Part shown: one piece after another, positions 45,378 through 57,170 of the stretch
Layout of the letters: each line of letters opens with the position of its first letter
How positions within the stretch are numbered: the stretch's first letter is position 1
Assembly: GCA_022496185.1 (NCBI GenBank)
Contig: WTXG01000060.1
Span: 62,001-126,000, forward strand
Length of the DNA: 64,000 nucleotides
Direction: 5' to 3'
Source: Multifurca ochricompacta
Lineage: Eukaryota; Basidiomycota; Agaricomycetes; Russulales; Russulaceae
Notes under the pieces: model-generated
The model's input: the letters and a program-made list of their open reading frames with translations, nothing else
Told to the model about the DNA's origin: nothing
Database searches by the model: none
Program-made: the position numbers and the translations under genes

Positions 45378-47459
45378 TCATGACGTGAATTCTGTAGCCG
45401 TCATGTGGATCAGAGCCGCAGCCGCATCAGATCTAGGAGAGATATGTGCGACAAACGGCTCAGGGAAACTGAAAAATTGGTAATTATGAGCTGTTCATAA
45501 TAGGAAGGGGGGGAGAGTTGAGAAGGCTGTACGATATAATGTCCGACGTATACACCTCCTTCGGCGGATGATCTTTCATAACAGTAATATCGAAAGTTGC
45601 GAGAACGCTTGCGATCCCCGCCCAGATAAAATCCTGTGCCATAACGCGTCCTTGACATACACGTCGCCCGTAACCAAAAACATGGTCCGGGAATGCAGGT
45701 GCACCGGGAGAGAGCCAGCGTTCAGGATAAAATCGGTCTGGTCCAGGGAAAGCCACAGGATCGTGCAGTATAGCCCTGGATCAAGATATCAAAAAAAAAA
45801 AAAAAGCGTGGAAATTGGAACCCAAAGAGGGTCCCGTACCACACATTCGCCATGATCGTCGAACCAGCGGGGATGAAATAACCTTCGTAGACATCATCCC
45901 GCATAACTCGGTGAGGGACACCTACAAAACCCGTTCCATTTAACACATATAAAGTGCGATCAGCGTGTGCATACCGAGTGGACCAACGGGATGCCAACGA
46001 AGAATTTCTTTCAGAATGGCACCCACATATGGAAGAGCGTCCCGATCCGAGAAGTCCGGAAGACGCGAACCGCCAGTAACCGAGTCAATCTCAGCCTGAG
46101 CTTTGCGCTGCGCTTCTGGGTATAAAGTCATGGCAAGAACAAACGTACGGAGGGCGGACACCGTCTATGAATGGCGATTTTAGCTGGAACAATCGCCCAA
46201 TGGCGCGAATATAATTACAGTGTCACTGCCAACCATATGCAGGAGACCGGGTAAGGACTTTGAATTCCATATTTTTTCTGGTGTTGAGCCTTCATCAAGC
46301 TGGGAGATCATCTGGCGGCGACAGAATCATTCGCCGTTCCAGCAGCCTGAATAAAATAATTCACAACATTGTGGGAGTCTAATCCACCTGGGAAACTTAC
46401 GACTGCCGCTTTGACTTCAGCGTAGGGAGTTTCGAGCGTGTCAAGGAGGAAAGGACGTATTTTGCGAGCCTCGCGCTTGACGCTAAACCCCGGAACCAGC
46501 TCGGTATATAGATGACTAGAGAAGTTTTTATCAACAATCTAATCTTCAATAGTTGTAAGGGAAACTTACGCCAGGGAATCATATCTAGAAGACGACCTTC
46601 CAAGGTCGAAGCAAGCGCCAGACCATCAACCACTTTCTCTGCAGCAATTAAGTACGGATCGCGTTCAGGCCGTGCGTCTATTCCGTATGCAATTGACAAA
46701 ACTATTGTCCAGTCATACTTCCATCACATTGTTTAAATAGTATTCTTTTGGTCAACTTGTCATTAAAACACTTACTGTCTAAAGTGCTCCGCAAAATTTT
46801 CTGGAGTGGACAACAAATTGCGCAACAGGCGTCCAGCAGCGCGTATCTCGAGCGACCGATAGGCCACGGGGTGAACATGGGCGAAAAATATGTGACGCAT
46901 ACGGCGCCATCGATCACCGTACGGGAAAAAGCCATAGTTGAATTCCATCACCCCGAGACTTGGTAATTCAATCAAGGGTATCGATAGCGCGCAAATGACC
47001 GGTAACACTTACAGATGGAGCGCGATCATTGGCGGCCTGAAAAACCATTGTCAAGCAAGGGGTATTACAAGCAATACTCACGTAATTAATACCTATCAGA
47101 ATAGATCAATGAGCGTCTGCCGAGTAGCTCTCCTGCCGCTTTCGCCGAGTTGAGAATAATAATGTGTGACCCCATCGTATCGGCATGTACAACATCGGAG
47201 CCTAACCTTTGGAATGAGAGCCCTATACGCGAAATCATATTATTTTTGCCTCACCGAAATCATCAGACCACCTCTTATACGTGAACCATGCTTGATCAGA
47301 GGGCATGTTGAGCAAATTTCCGATCACAGGAAGGCGCCTAGGTCCTGGCGGATATGGTAGGTGACGCTTGCGTAAGAGCGGGATGAGAAATGCTAAGCTG
47401 AGGATCAGAGTCGTAGCAACAATGGGGGAAGTGCTAGTATATTGAATGAGGTCAAGCAT
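45378..47459 (-). pseudogene. Cytochrome P450, copy F (diverged, frame-broken)
   Basis: The most diverged copy: MLDLIQYTSTSPIVATTLIL, a KRHLPYPPGPRRLP hinge, FFPYGDRWRRMRHIFFAHVH, GSDT, EILRWHPVGPLG, PERWLSPGAP and FGYGRRVCQGRVMAQD (cysteine near 45655). Exon 5 begins ATGACTGGACAA then TAG, where siblings have one more base before ATAGTT or ATTATC (about 46707). A second base is missing at TGGTTCCGGGG (about 46493) and a third near CGCCAGATGATC (about 46315). With these restored, all exons join as in C. Whether it is a true pseudogene depends on read support, since similar losses occur in SHP1. Confidence 0.82.
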
Positions 47460-47575
47460 CGCGGGAGATGCTGTCGGAGCCAGAGGTTCCCCAGATTCAT
47501 AAATATTAGCACCAACAGCCACGATATTACGTGACACGTGCCAGCGTTTGTGTGGTGGTGGAACGCAACCGTGAC

Positions 47576-47900
47576 TAGTGATGTGATGGCTTGGCTCAAC
47601 CTGAACACCGCAGCTTGGGCTCAGCTTTGAAGGGGCTCAGGCTTTTCAAAACTCAAACCTGGGCTGATCACAATTACGTCGGACCTGTACCAGTATTCTG
47701 GTTTAACACCATCCTTACACTGTAAACTGCACAGTTGAAGTTTGCAAAAATCTGTATAGAAAGCGTGATTCAGCCACCAAAAGCCGTGGCTTAGGCCATG
47801 GCTTCAGGCTTTCCATAGCTTAAGCCTGAGCCGTGGGCCGCTGGAAGCTGTTCACACGGCCTATGTCTTACGGCATTGAGCCGAGCCGTGCACATCACTA
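47576..47900. mobile_element. Complete hAT-type MITE, 325 bp
   Basis: Perfect 8-bp target duplication ACCGTGAC (47568-47575 and 47901-47908) and terminal inverted repeats TAGTGATGTG and CACATCACTA. Subterminal GAGCC and GCCGTG motifs occur at both ends. No coding capacity. Inside, about 47665-47707, is a piece of Copia LTR terminus (GATCACAATTACGTCGGACC, CTGGTTTAACA). It lies about 120 bp upstream of the P450 F start. Confidence 0.88.
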
Positions 47901-47908
47901 ACCGTGAC

Positions 47909-48825
47909 AACAACCCAATGCAAGCCAAATTCACTGCTGTACCGCCGTTCATTGTATGTATGAAGAAAGTTCGCAATTTTAGTTGGTCAGTGATACTAGC
48001 AAGGGATAAACCCAGAACATACCCATACGGATAAGTATATATCGTGAGTAATTGTGACGCACCAGGCCACGTCATATCGTGAGACTTGAAGTGTGTAAAA
48101 TACTCAACAAAGAAGAGAAGCGGATACACCGAATCGCGCCGCACGAAACGTGTTTGGATAAGGAGAAATCATTGGCAACGGAAAGGTTCTTGGAACCGGC
48201 AAATCGGACCTCATCGATCCGGTCGCCATCTGCTCCTCTCAACCATTGTTTTCGTGACCCTCCGATCCAGATGGGCGACCTTAAACATAGTTCAGAGAGG
48301 AGGGAATGTAAACTTCAACGCCTCCATCGTGGCGGACCAGGTGGATGATCGATGTACAAGGAGGATGAGCACGTTGGTAATGTGTTATGTAATAACAGTG
48401 TGATAGCCTAGGGGAATACGGTTTCTTATTTCTTATTTCTCACGAACTAACCTAGCAGTTTGGGGGAGGCACTCGTGTAGTGACTTAATAATTTTTATGT
48501 GGTATATACAACCACACTTGCTTGCATAGGCTGCACGCGAGAAAAAAAAACCCCTCAAACTGAGAGTGCAGGATGTTGGGGCCAGGACCACACTTTTCAT
48601 CGAAAACTAAAAGCTGACGTTTTTTTGCAGTTTAGAGAAATCCAATCAAGGGAGTTCAGTTTCATGACGCTGTTATACAACATTCTTAGATTTGATATGT
48701 TGGAAGACTGTGAGGGGGAGGGGGCACTTCGGGATATCCTTTGTGCATGAGCCAGAGTCGGGAAAGGTCCCAAACGGACGGACATCTCCTTTCTCAGTTG
48801 TAGCCCTTACCATGCTTCCTGCCTA
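47909..48825. other. Intergenic, P450 F promoter side to P450 G 3' end
   Basis: No gene recognised. Short frames have no family motifs and no splice-supported continuation. Confidence 0.4.
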
Positions 48826-50944
48826 TTACGTACATTCCAACAACGCCGTTGCATGAACTAAGGCTTCAGCCGCATCTGACCGAGGTCGAATATCGGCCAC
48901 AAACGGCTCAGCATAACTATTGCAGGGGGGGGGGGGGTGCGGTATAAGTCAGTCCAACCGAATCATGCCATGGAAAAGAAGTAAAAATGGAAACGAACGA
49001 AACGATCCCAGACGTGTACATCTCCTTCGGGGGGTTGTCCTTCACAGGCTTGATTTCAAAAGATGCGAGGACATTCACAATTCCTGCCCAGATTATTTCA
49101 CGTGCCACGAATCGACCTTGACAGATACGCCTCCCATAACCAAAAACAACTTGTGGAGACGGGGGCGGGTCTGGGACGAGCCAGCGCTCGGGATAGAATC
49201 GATCGGGTTCTGGGAAGAGAACACTGTCGTGCATCATGCCCCTGTAGCAAGCTAAGAGGAAAAGTAGTAATCGAGTGGATTGATCGCCTAACGTACCATA
49301 TATTCGGTAGGATTGTCGAACCAGCAGGAATGAGATGTTCTTCATACATGTCATCCTCCATTACTCGGTGAGGGATACCTACAAGGCAGTACAAATCAAC
49401 TTGACCTAATATGGGACTTTCCGGGATCTGTACGGACCAAGTGGTGCAACGGGATGCCAACGTAGAACTTCCTTGATGACCGCATCAACATAAGGAAAAG
49501 AGGCCATATCTGAGAAGTCAGGGAGACGCGAGCCACCGGTAACCGAGTCGATTTCAGCCTGGGCCTTACGCTGCACCTGAGGGTAGAGCGTCATAGCAAG
49601 AAAGAATGTACGCAGGGCAGATACAGTCTATCCGGACAGCTTTAACGGATAAATGGGGGTCGTGGTGCAAATTCAGCGTACGGTGTCAGCACCAACTAAA
49701 TACACGAAGCCCGGTATCGCCTTTGTAGTCCATATTTCTTCTTCTGTCGAGTTTTCATGGAGTTGTAATATCATCTTGGCAGCAACAGAAGGAGTAGCCG
49801 TTCCAGCAGCCTTAACGAAGGAGATTGTTGATCCTACTGGAAATTCAACTCGTTTTCGATACTCACCAGTGCAGCCTTAACCTCGGCATGTGGGTTGTCT
49901 ATCATACTGTCGACGACCGGAAGCCACTTGCTGGCCTCATGTTTGACGCTCGCTCCTGGAAACCAGCTTGGCATATTCAACACTAGGTAAATGTTTCTCA
50001 GCTATCCACGCGCTTTGTCCAGGTGTAATCGGGACAGTTACACCAGGGCATCATATCCAGAAGCATAGCCCACGGGTTTGATGACACAACTGACACAGCT
50101 TCGAGCACCGTCTCCGCAACTGCTACGTATGGATCACCTTCAGGTCGTACATTAATACCGTATGCAATCGATAGGATGACTTGCCCCGTCATGCTTTCCT
50201 TTAGGCGTCTATACAGTGATCTTCATCTGAGGTCATGATTGCACTCACTGTTTAAGATGCTGAGAGAAGTTATCTGGACTTTCAAGTAAATTACGCAACA
50301 ATCGTTGAACCGCTTGCATTTCGAGTGGTCGATACTCTTTTGATGTCGTAGCATCGAAATGCGTATGAAATGCACGTCGCAGACGGCGCCAACGCTCTCC
50401 ATAAGGTAGCATGCCATGATTAAAGCCCAATCCCATGCTTGGGAAATCTAGTAAGAACCTGAAGAGAACGCACAACAGCTCATGATGACGCATACAGTTG
50501 GAACGCGGTAAATTGTGGCCTAGGACGGGACAAATCATCATCAAAAAAGGAGACACGTTGAAAGAAAGTCAAAGTCATACCTGTCTGAATAAATGGACGA
50601 GCGCTTTTCGAGTAGCTCATTTGCAGCTTTTGCCGAGTTGAGAATAATGATGTGTGACCCCATTACGTCGACATGTGCGATATCAAAACCTAAACTTTGA
50701 AAAGTCCTCTGTGCGATAACATTATCTCATCGTTGTGGTTACCTGACTGATCCGACCACTTCTTGTAGGTGACCCATCCCTCCTTTGAAGGCATGTCGAG
50801 GAGGTTGCCAATGAGTGGCAAGCGCCTGGGACCTGGAGGATACTTTTGATGACGGCGACGCAAGCGGATTGTGATGAGAGACAGGCTGATGAACAGAATT
50901 GCGAATGCTAATCCAAACAGTTCGACCATTGTGGGGGAATGCAA
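48826..50944 (-). CDS. Cytochrome P450 monooxygenase, copy G
   Basis: The start at 50944 gives MHSPTMVELFGLAFAILFIS (a second ATG at 50929 aligns with the paralogues). Hinge YPPGPRRLPLIGNLLDMP; MLPYGERWRRLRRAFHTHFD; an I-helix with GADT (near 49690); EVLRWHPVAPLG; PERWLVPDPPP; FGYGRRICQGRFVARE (cysteine near 49120); tail FVADIRPRSDAAEALVHATA ending LLECT-stop at 48826. All exons join in the pattern of C without a frame break. A poly-G run of 13 lies in its last intron at 48925-48937. It is next to the wax-synthase-like gene in the same orientation, 984 bp apart. Confidence 0.88.
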
Positions 50945-51934
50945 ACCAAGAAGGAGGTCAATGATGGGTCCTTTTCAATCATTCGAAGAGGTTGTAAACA
51001 AGCGCGCTCTCATTGGCACCATGAATTTCGGTATCAATAGTCGTGTGTGAAGGCCCTCAAATACTTCTCTAAACTCAGTCCCATCCGTCTATGCTCCCTC
51101 TTCCTTCTTCCTTCTTCCTCCCTCTTTCCTCCTCCTTTCCTGTCTTCTTCCTCACACTCGTTGGACTATCTTCGTACTACTTGACTACCCGGTAGTATAT
51201 GGCATCATCACTACCTTCGGTTAGTGGTTTTAATTCCACAAGCGACAGTAATTTCGATCATTTCTGCAGATCTAGCTTCAAAAGGGACCCAACTTTTGAG
51301 GACATGGTTCTGACTTTCGCATGTTCATATTAGAGCATCCTACCAGAGGAAACACTCTTTGATGTGAAAGGCTAGGGGCACACAGACAAATGAGAACCGT
51401 GCACAGTACCATCTGTTGACGTTTACACGTAAGTAACCTCATTCTCACATTTTCATTTAACTAATATGCACCAGATAATGGCAGGACGACACATCCGTGA
51501 TGGTGCAAATACGCGCCACATTGTCATGCCAATGTCCTAACCAGTTGGAACTGACCAACCAAATTTGATCATGAAAAACTGGAGGATAGGTCACTGTTCA
51601 CATTAAGCCCAGGATGGGAAGCATAAGCATGCAGGTTGATCGTCATGTGTGCTAATTCGGTAAGCGGCCTGCAAACCCATAGGACACAAAGGATGGGGGA
51701 ACGCCATGACACATGGCATTAGTAGGAAACGGGAGATAAAAATACCGGTTCAAGGTATCACTCGATCCTCTCAAGCACAACTCAACCTTAACCACCAAAG
51801 TCCCCCCGTTGTGTCAAGCAAGTACCTAGACAATGCAGATGATTAGAAACTGAGGTTAAACACCCACTCATAAACCTGAGAAGGCAAGTGGGAATGGGGG
51901 GCGTAGTGGTTTCTGTCACGTCACGTTATAAAAA
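50945..51934. other. Intergenic, P450 G promoter side
   Basis: About 990 bp with no gene. A pyrimidine tract at about 51095-51145 lies upstream of P450 G, which is transcribed leftward, and may belong to its promoter. Confidence 0.45.
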
Positions 51935-53341
51935 TTATGTAATACAATGACATGGCCCACGTGACCGTAACATCCATGTTTTCGGGACTAGACTATTTAA
52001 AAAAAAAACTAAACTCAACCCATGTCTCGACAAGTGAATGATAGTATCGACGAGAACCTTTCCAGGGCGAAGCCAATTAGGTAAAAATGCATTCACAAGC
52101 ATTCCATGTCGAGCCCACCCATCGAGCATAAAACTGCCCCACAAAAGCGTCCATAGCATGGTCCACGCCCAGCCATAACACCCTTTCACGCGCAGCCCTG
52201 TCACTTTGCTAAACACACTTTCCATAACGATACCAACGCCCATGAGAAGGAAGAAACCCCCAGTAGTGCTGAATTCGCTCCCACGACCGAGACCCCACAC
52301 GCCGATGTGATGAAGGAGAGCGGATACAGTGAATCCACCCATGAGCGCACTATAGCGCCCTAAAAGTGTTCCACCAGGACGCGCACCGAAGATGATGAAC
52401 ACGCGTCGGAAAAGTTGGTGCCAGCGGACGCTCCAAAACTCGTGAATCGAGGTGGACATCCAAGGGCGATGGAAAAGAGGAGGCCATTGTGAAGCAGGCT
52501 GGCGGAGGAAGATACGCCCGACCAATGTCGCAATATGATATATGGAATCAACCATCGTGTAAGCCCATATACCACCAAAAATAGCGGCGAAAGCTGCCCA
52601 GATGGTGCGGGGGATAGGGTCGAGACTTGGATCGAAGAGACTGTCTCCTCCAGGATTGGCGATTGAGGGGCGGACATAGTGTATGAGATATTGTGAGGTG
52701 TCAAACACCACGACTTTGAAGAGCGTTTTTGCAAGAATTGTTGCGATCGAGGGCAGTGGGATGCTCTCTCGAGGAAACGGGTTAGTTGACCACGACCATC
52801 CGATTCCACGTTGATTGCAGAATAGATCAAGGGCGTCCAGAAGAACATTTGAGATGGACAAACGCCGTTCGGTGGGAATGCTGCTACCTTGCCCTTTTTG
52901 AATTTCGTACCTCCTCAACGGTTTCTTGATGAAGGTCCATTCAAGCGACTTTAACACGATAGATAACATTCCCACCTAATGTCCTACTTTTAGCGAAACG
53001 CGCACTAGGGAAAGAAACAGAAAACACGACAACCGTACCACAAACGTAAAATTCCAGAAATTGAGCCGGTCAGCGTTTCGAACTCCCACCAACTGCGCTA
53101 GCCATATTGAAAAATCCAATTTCACGGTGCAACACCAAGCTTGCCATAGAATAATAGGTAGTAGTGAAAGCTTGAAAATAAAGGTGTTGGGAAGGATTGC
53201 AAGTACTGCCAAAGCATAATGGCTTAGAACCAGGGGAAGGGTAGCAGCGGGTGTAAACGGTTGACGAAGAGCTAGGTCTGGAGGATTGGGAAACAAAAGG
53301 AATACTGAGGGTAGGTCACTCAACATAATGGTTGGTGGCAA
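51935..53341 (-). CDS. Wax-synthase-type MBOAT acyltransferase
   Basis: Integral membrane O-acyltransferase of the wax synthase domain family, expected to transfer an acyl group from acyl-CoA to a hydroxyl on a lipophilic acceptor at the ER. The N-terminal exon (53341 to about 53050) is hydrophobic, with several membrane segments (PLVLSHYALAVLAILPNTFI). One intron lies between about 52976 and 53100, where a stop interrupts the same frame. The main exon has the family block SIHEFWSVRWHQLFRRVFII (about 52400-52450) and the putative catalytic histidine in SALLHHIGVWGLGRG (about 52300). About 440 residues, normal for the family. Start may be 53341 or the internal ATG at 53326. Neighbouring P450s make acylation of a hydroxylated terpenoid or lipid plausible, but no substrate can be read from sequence. 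Confidence 0.82.
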
Positions 53342-55071
53342 CAGTTTAAAGGCTCCTATTATAAAATATGGAGCCCAACTTGAAAGTTAGGTGATCGATA
53401 AGATACACCTTACACATACATTAAGACGTGTAGACAAAATATATGAATCGAAGCTGCCAATAGTTTATCAAGTGAGGTGATATTACACTGAACGACTTGA
53501 CATCCCTCCATACATCACGGCTACAAGGCGGGATCTACACTCGGGAATTGACCCTAAAGCTAGCTAGATTCAGGGTCGCTTATTAACCTCTTTTAAAGTG
53601 GAGAAGACGCCACTCGCCCGCTTTAAATCCAGCCAGAAATTGTATTCCGCGACTTCATAAATACCAAAAATAGAGTACGGCCGGGTCTACTGCCGATCAG
53701 GCATGAGTGCCATATCCGCAATCCTCAAACTATTGTCATGCATGGCATTGGCATCGACAACAGTGCTCGCATGAATTCAATGTGGAATGTGAACGCGATA
53801 AATGTTCCAAACAAGTGCTACAGAATAATTTGCACGCTTTCCTGTTGCTGCTGTTTTTTTTTTTTTTTGTGGAAGCACAAGGATAATCGTTTTCAGTCAT
53901 TGCTTGACCCTGTCGTGCCCCCGAAGGTGGCCAAAGTTGTGCTGCTTGTTGGTTCGGAAACCCGCAAGAAGAATGCGGAGTTCTTATTGGTGAATGCATC
54001 ATATATATATATAAAGCGTTCCCTTCTTAATAGCACCAGTCCAGAGAGAAATGTCTTTTAGTATTAGAGCTTAGCACGGTGATATTCATGATTCCCGCTC
54101 ACGGCTGGCAAGATTAACGTGTTATGTTCTTAACTCAGAAGGCCACTCCATTGAAATTGATCCTTATCACCTACAAACACTTTCAAGTTGTTGACGCGCC
54201 TTCCCTAACTTCCAGCCTGCGTCGCGTCTTCGAATCGTAGTCAACACCACAAGTGTGGCGAACATATGACAACCCAAAATAAAACTTCAGGAGAAGTCCT
54301 CGTGACTGGTGTTGCATTCGAGGTCAGTGTCGAGGTTATATTGACGGAATTCGGGTGTTTAGAGGATAAGACAGAAAGATCGTATTCCTGAGTCAAGCAC
54401 TTGTAGATACAAGAGCTCGAAACTAAGGAATACAAGTGCGACTTGAATAGAAAAACAGAGACTAAATGACGTATCTACGAGATGACGTCGTGTGTGTTGA
54501 AGGCGCTGCTAATATGATTCGAGATAGGCAGAAACAAGGGCCAGACGTAGTGGGATAGAGAAGGTAAAAGAAAAATGACATCATCGAGGAATCGTAACAT
54601 TACCCTTTGTTTAAGTTCGGAGACCCCGGGCGACTCAATCATCTTCGACTACAATGGGTGGGGTCTTCAGTCGTGCCTTGGTGACGAAGAGCAAGTTCAT
54701 GGGCGCGGGCTTGTGCAATTACGACTGGAGCAAGACCGTGAGCGGCGGCGGCGGCATCAGTTAGGCGGCGTTGTACCAGCTGCGTCCGTCCCATATTACG
54801 TACGACGTAGCTGGAGACGGAGTAGTTTCATCTGGGTGTGGATATAGTCAGCGTTAGTCACGAGTGCTCGGTAATGTTCTACGTCTGCGCGAAGTCCTGG
54901 ATCGTCAAGTTCAACTACTAGCGCGGCATTGATGCGCTCCTGGAAATCGCCTTCGTGAAAAGAACGAAAATCGGAGGGAGTCATGGGTGCAGGGGGACAG
55001 CCATCGTTACGAGGGGATGCGACGAGGGGTTGACAGTATTCGCGTGATTGGGCACCACATATACCATGAAT
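53342..55071. other. Gene-poor stretch before the Gypsy nest
   Basis: Mostly non-coding: poly-T at about 53857, an AT run at 54000-54012. A minus-strand frame at 54796-54984 (MTPSDFRSFHEGDF ... DDPGLRADVEHYRALV) may be a retroelement relic, but I do not recognise it. No supported gene. Confidence 0.4.
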
Positions 55072-55886
55072 TAAAAGGGGTAGGCCCGTACGTAAAACGG
55101 ATGTAGGGAACTGGGCGCAAGTGGTTGTGACGTATGACAGCCTTTGACGTAATCATTGACGAACTTGCGTAGATTTGGGCTGTCGTATATTTCTGAAACT
55201 AAATCCCAAGTATTCTTTCTTCCGGGGTGGCCTGCGAGAGGATGATCGTGAAACTGTTTGGCAATTTGTCGATACGAGTCTTCGTTTCCCTGAAGTTGAA
55301 TAACTTTGAGTATCCAGTACTTGTCTGGGAGGAGGGTCTCTTGCTCGTTATCTGTTTGTCCATTATTGTAATCAGGGCGTCGTGAAAGAAGATCAGTAAT
55401 AATATATTTTTTTCCTTGAATAGGTTTAATAACAAAATTATACTCCATGAGGTCTAAGTGCCACCGTGCTTGTCGTCGATTTATTTTTTGAGGTTTGCGG
55501 AAGTACTGAAGGTTGTGATGATCGGAGAAGACAGTAATTTGATGAGGAGATCCCATAAGATATTGTCTCCACTTCTGTAACGGATACCAAATAGCGAAAA
55601 GCTCCCTGTCGTAGATATCCTAATTTCTTTGCGTTTAGTCCAACGATTTTGAGAGGAAGGCAACGGGATGTAATACGTAGGCCCGTATCATCCTGTTGTG
55701 ATAATTCAGCACCAATGGCGTACCCCGAGGCATCGGTCGTGACAAAGAACGGCGTGTCGAATCGGGGTTGGTAGAGTACGGGAGCACTACTGAAAGCCTT
55801 CTTTAAACTTTGGAAGGCGTGTTCTTCTCTTTCTGTCCAAATCCAAGGGACGGCGAGCTTTGTAAGGTCAATAAGAGGACGTGCAA
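55072..55886 (-). mobile_element. Older Gypsy element fragment (RNase H to integrase)
   Basis: Minus-strand blocks FFVTTDASGYAIGAELSQQD (about 55690-55750), then PHQITVFSDHHNLQYFRKPQ, ARWHLDLMEYNFVIKP, DLLSRRPDYNNG and HDHPLAGHPGRKNTWDLVSE are the RNase H and zinc-binding integrase start of a Ty3/Gypsy pol. It breaks off after VNDYVKGCH (about 55140). The younger Gypsy is inserted at its 5' side: the frame around 55880 continues at 61578. Confidence 0.88.
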
Positions 55887-56303
55887 TGTTACAGTTGACC
55901 CGCTTAGCGTATAGAGTTCGATGTCAGATGATCAGTCTGACGTAGTTCGGGTGGTGAGACGACTGCTAAGCGTGCTAGGCGAAGCAGAGAAAAGATATGA
56001 TATTCTGGAGGTTACAATTCTAGGGGAAACAAGAGATCGAGACTAGGGATATTATAAGAGAAAAATGGGGGTTTAAATAGGTACGAGAATTGGGCGAGGC
56101 TGACATGGGGAGCAAGGCTGACATGAAGAGCGAGGCTGACATGAAGAGCGACCTATGGAATGTATTATTGGGTCTTAGATATAATGTGTAGGAGCGAGGC
56201 GGTTTATTATGATTAGGAACTAAATGGAATTAAATCGAGTGATGGTTTGATAATCTTTGTGGATCGTTTGATCGTTAAGTCGTGATGTCGTTAAGCCGTA
56301 ACA
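55887..56303 (-). repeat. Gypsy LTR, left (3') copy
   Basis: 417 bp. Starts TGTTACAGTTGACC and ends GCCGTAACA. It contains GAGGCTGACATG three times in tandem (about 56096-56150). Confidence 0.93.
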
Positions 56304-56352
56304 TCACCCCCGGTTAAGGTTGAGAGGCCCGACGAACCAATACAACGCAGGG

Positions 56353-57170
56353 TCACTTGCGGAGGTGCGTCCCGTGGAGGAATGCGGATGGTGAGAGGGA
56401 AGGAGAGGATTTGCTAATGATGCCATGTTTGGCGAGAATGTGGGCAGGAAATGAAGAGGACATGGACGGTGGTAAAGAGGCAAGATAACGTCCAATGAGA
56501 TCGTCAGCATGAATATAACGGTAGTCAACCCATTCATTGTCACTAGAGGGAAAACCCTTCCATCGAACTAAAAATTGAAGACGATTTGTGCGACCAGCGC
56601 GCCGGTGACTGATGATGCGATCGACCTCGACTTCTTCGACGCCATTGACAAGCACCGGTGGAGGGCGGGAGGTGAAGGGCCATGCGCGCGGGTAGTTATG
56701 TATGGCGATAGTAAGGAGGCGTGAAAGACGTTGTGTATCCTTAGAGAGGGCGGTAAATCGAGCTGGAAAGCCACGGGAGAGATAACGCGAGTGATCGTGA
56801 ACGGGCCATGACGCCGTGGGGCAAGCTTCTGGGAGGGGAAGAGTGAGGAGATGTTCTTACCCTCAAGCCAGACTTGGTCATTAACTGCAAATATTGGAGT
56901 GATTTGTGTCATATCTGCGAGGACGCGGGTGGCGACCCGGCGAGCAGAGAGAATTGCGGAGAGACGTTCGGTTAAGGAGGGGATCAGTGACGAGACATGA
57001 GAGGTAGGGGGACGAGGTCTGAAGCCTAAGAGTAACTCGTGTGGACTGAGCTTAGTGCCATTGTGTCGCCATCTGTTGTGTACGAATTCAGCCATGGGGA
57101 GCAGAGGAGCCCAGGTGTGGGGGTTGCCAAAGGTCCAATGGCGGAGGTATTGTTCAACCCATCGATTCAT
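56353..57170 (-). pseudogene. Gypsy integrase C-terminus and chromodomain
   Basis: Reads MNRWVEQYLRHWTFGNPHTW, AEFVHNRWRHNGTKLSPHEL, NDQVWLEGKNISSLFPSQK and RIHNVFHASLLSPY, then after a frame change near 56650 a chromodomain, VEVDRIISHRRAGRTNRLQF and LVRWKGFPSSDNEWVDYRYI. This places the element among chromoviruses. Confidence 0.88.

Noticed and set aside
54575..54984. Possible small gene before the Gypsy nest
   Set aside because: Two opposite frames of under 100 codons without recognisable family; perhaps a retroelement relic.
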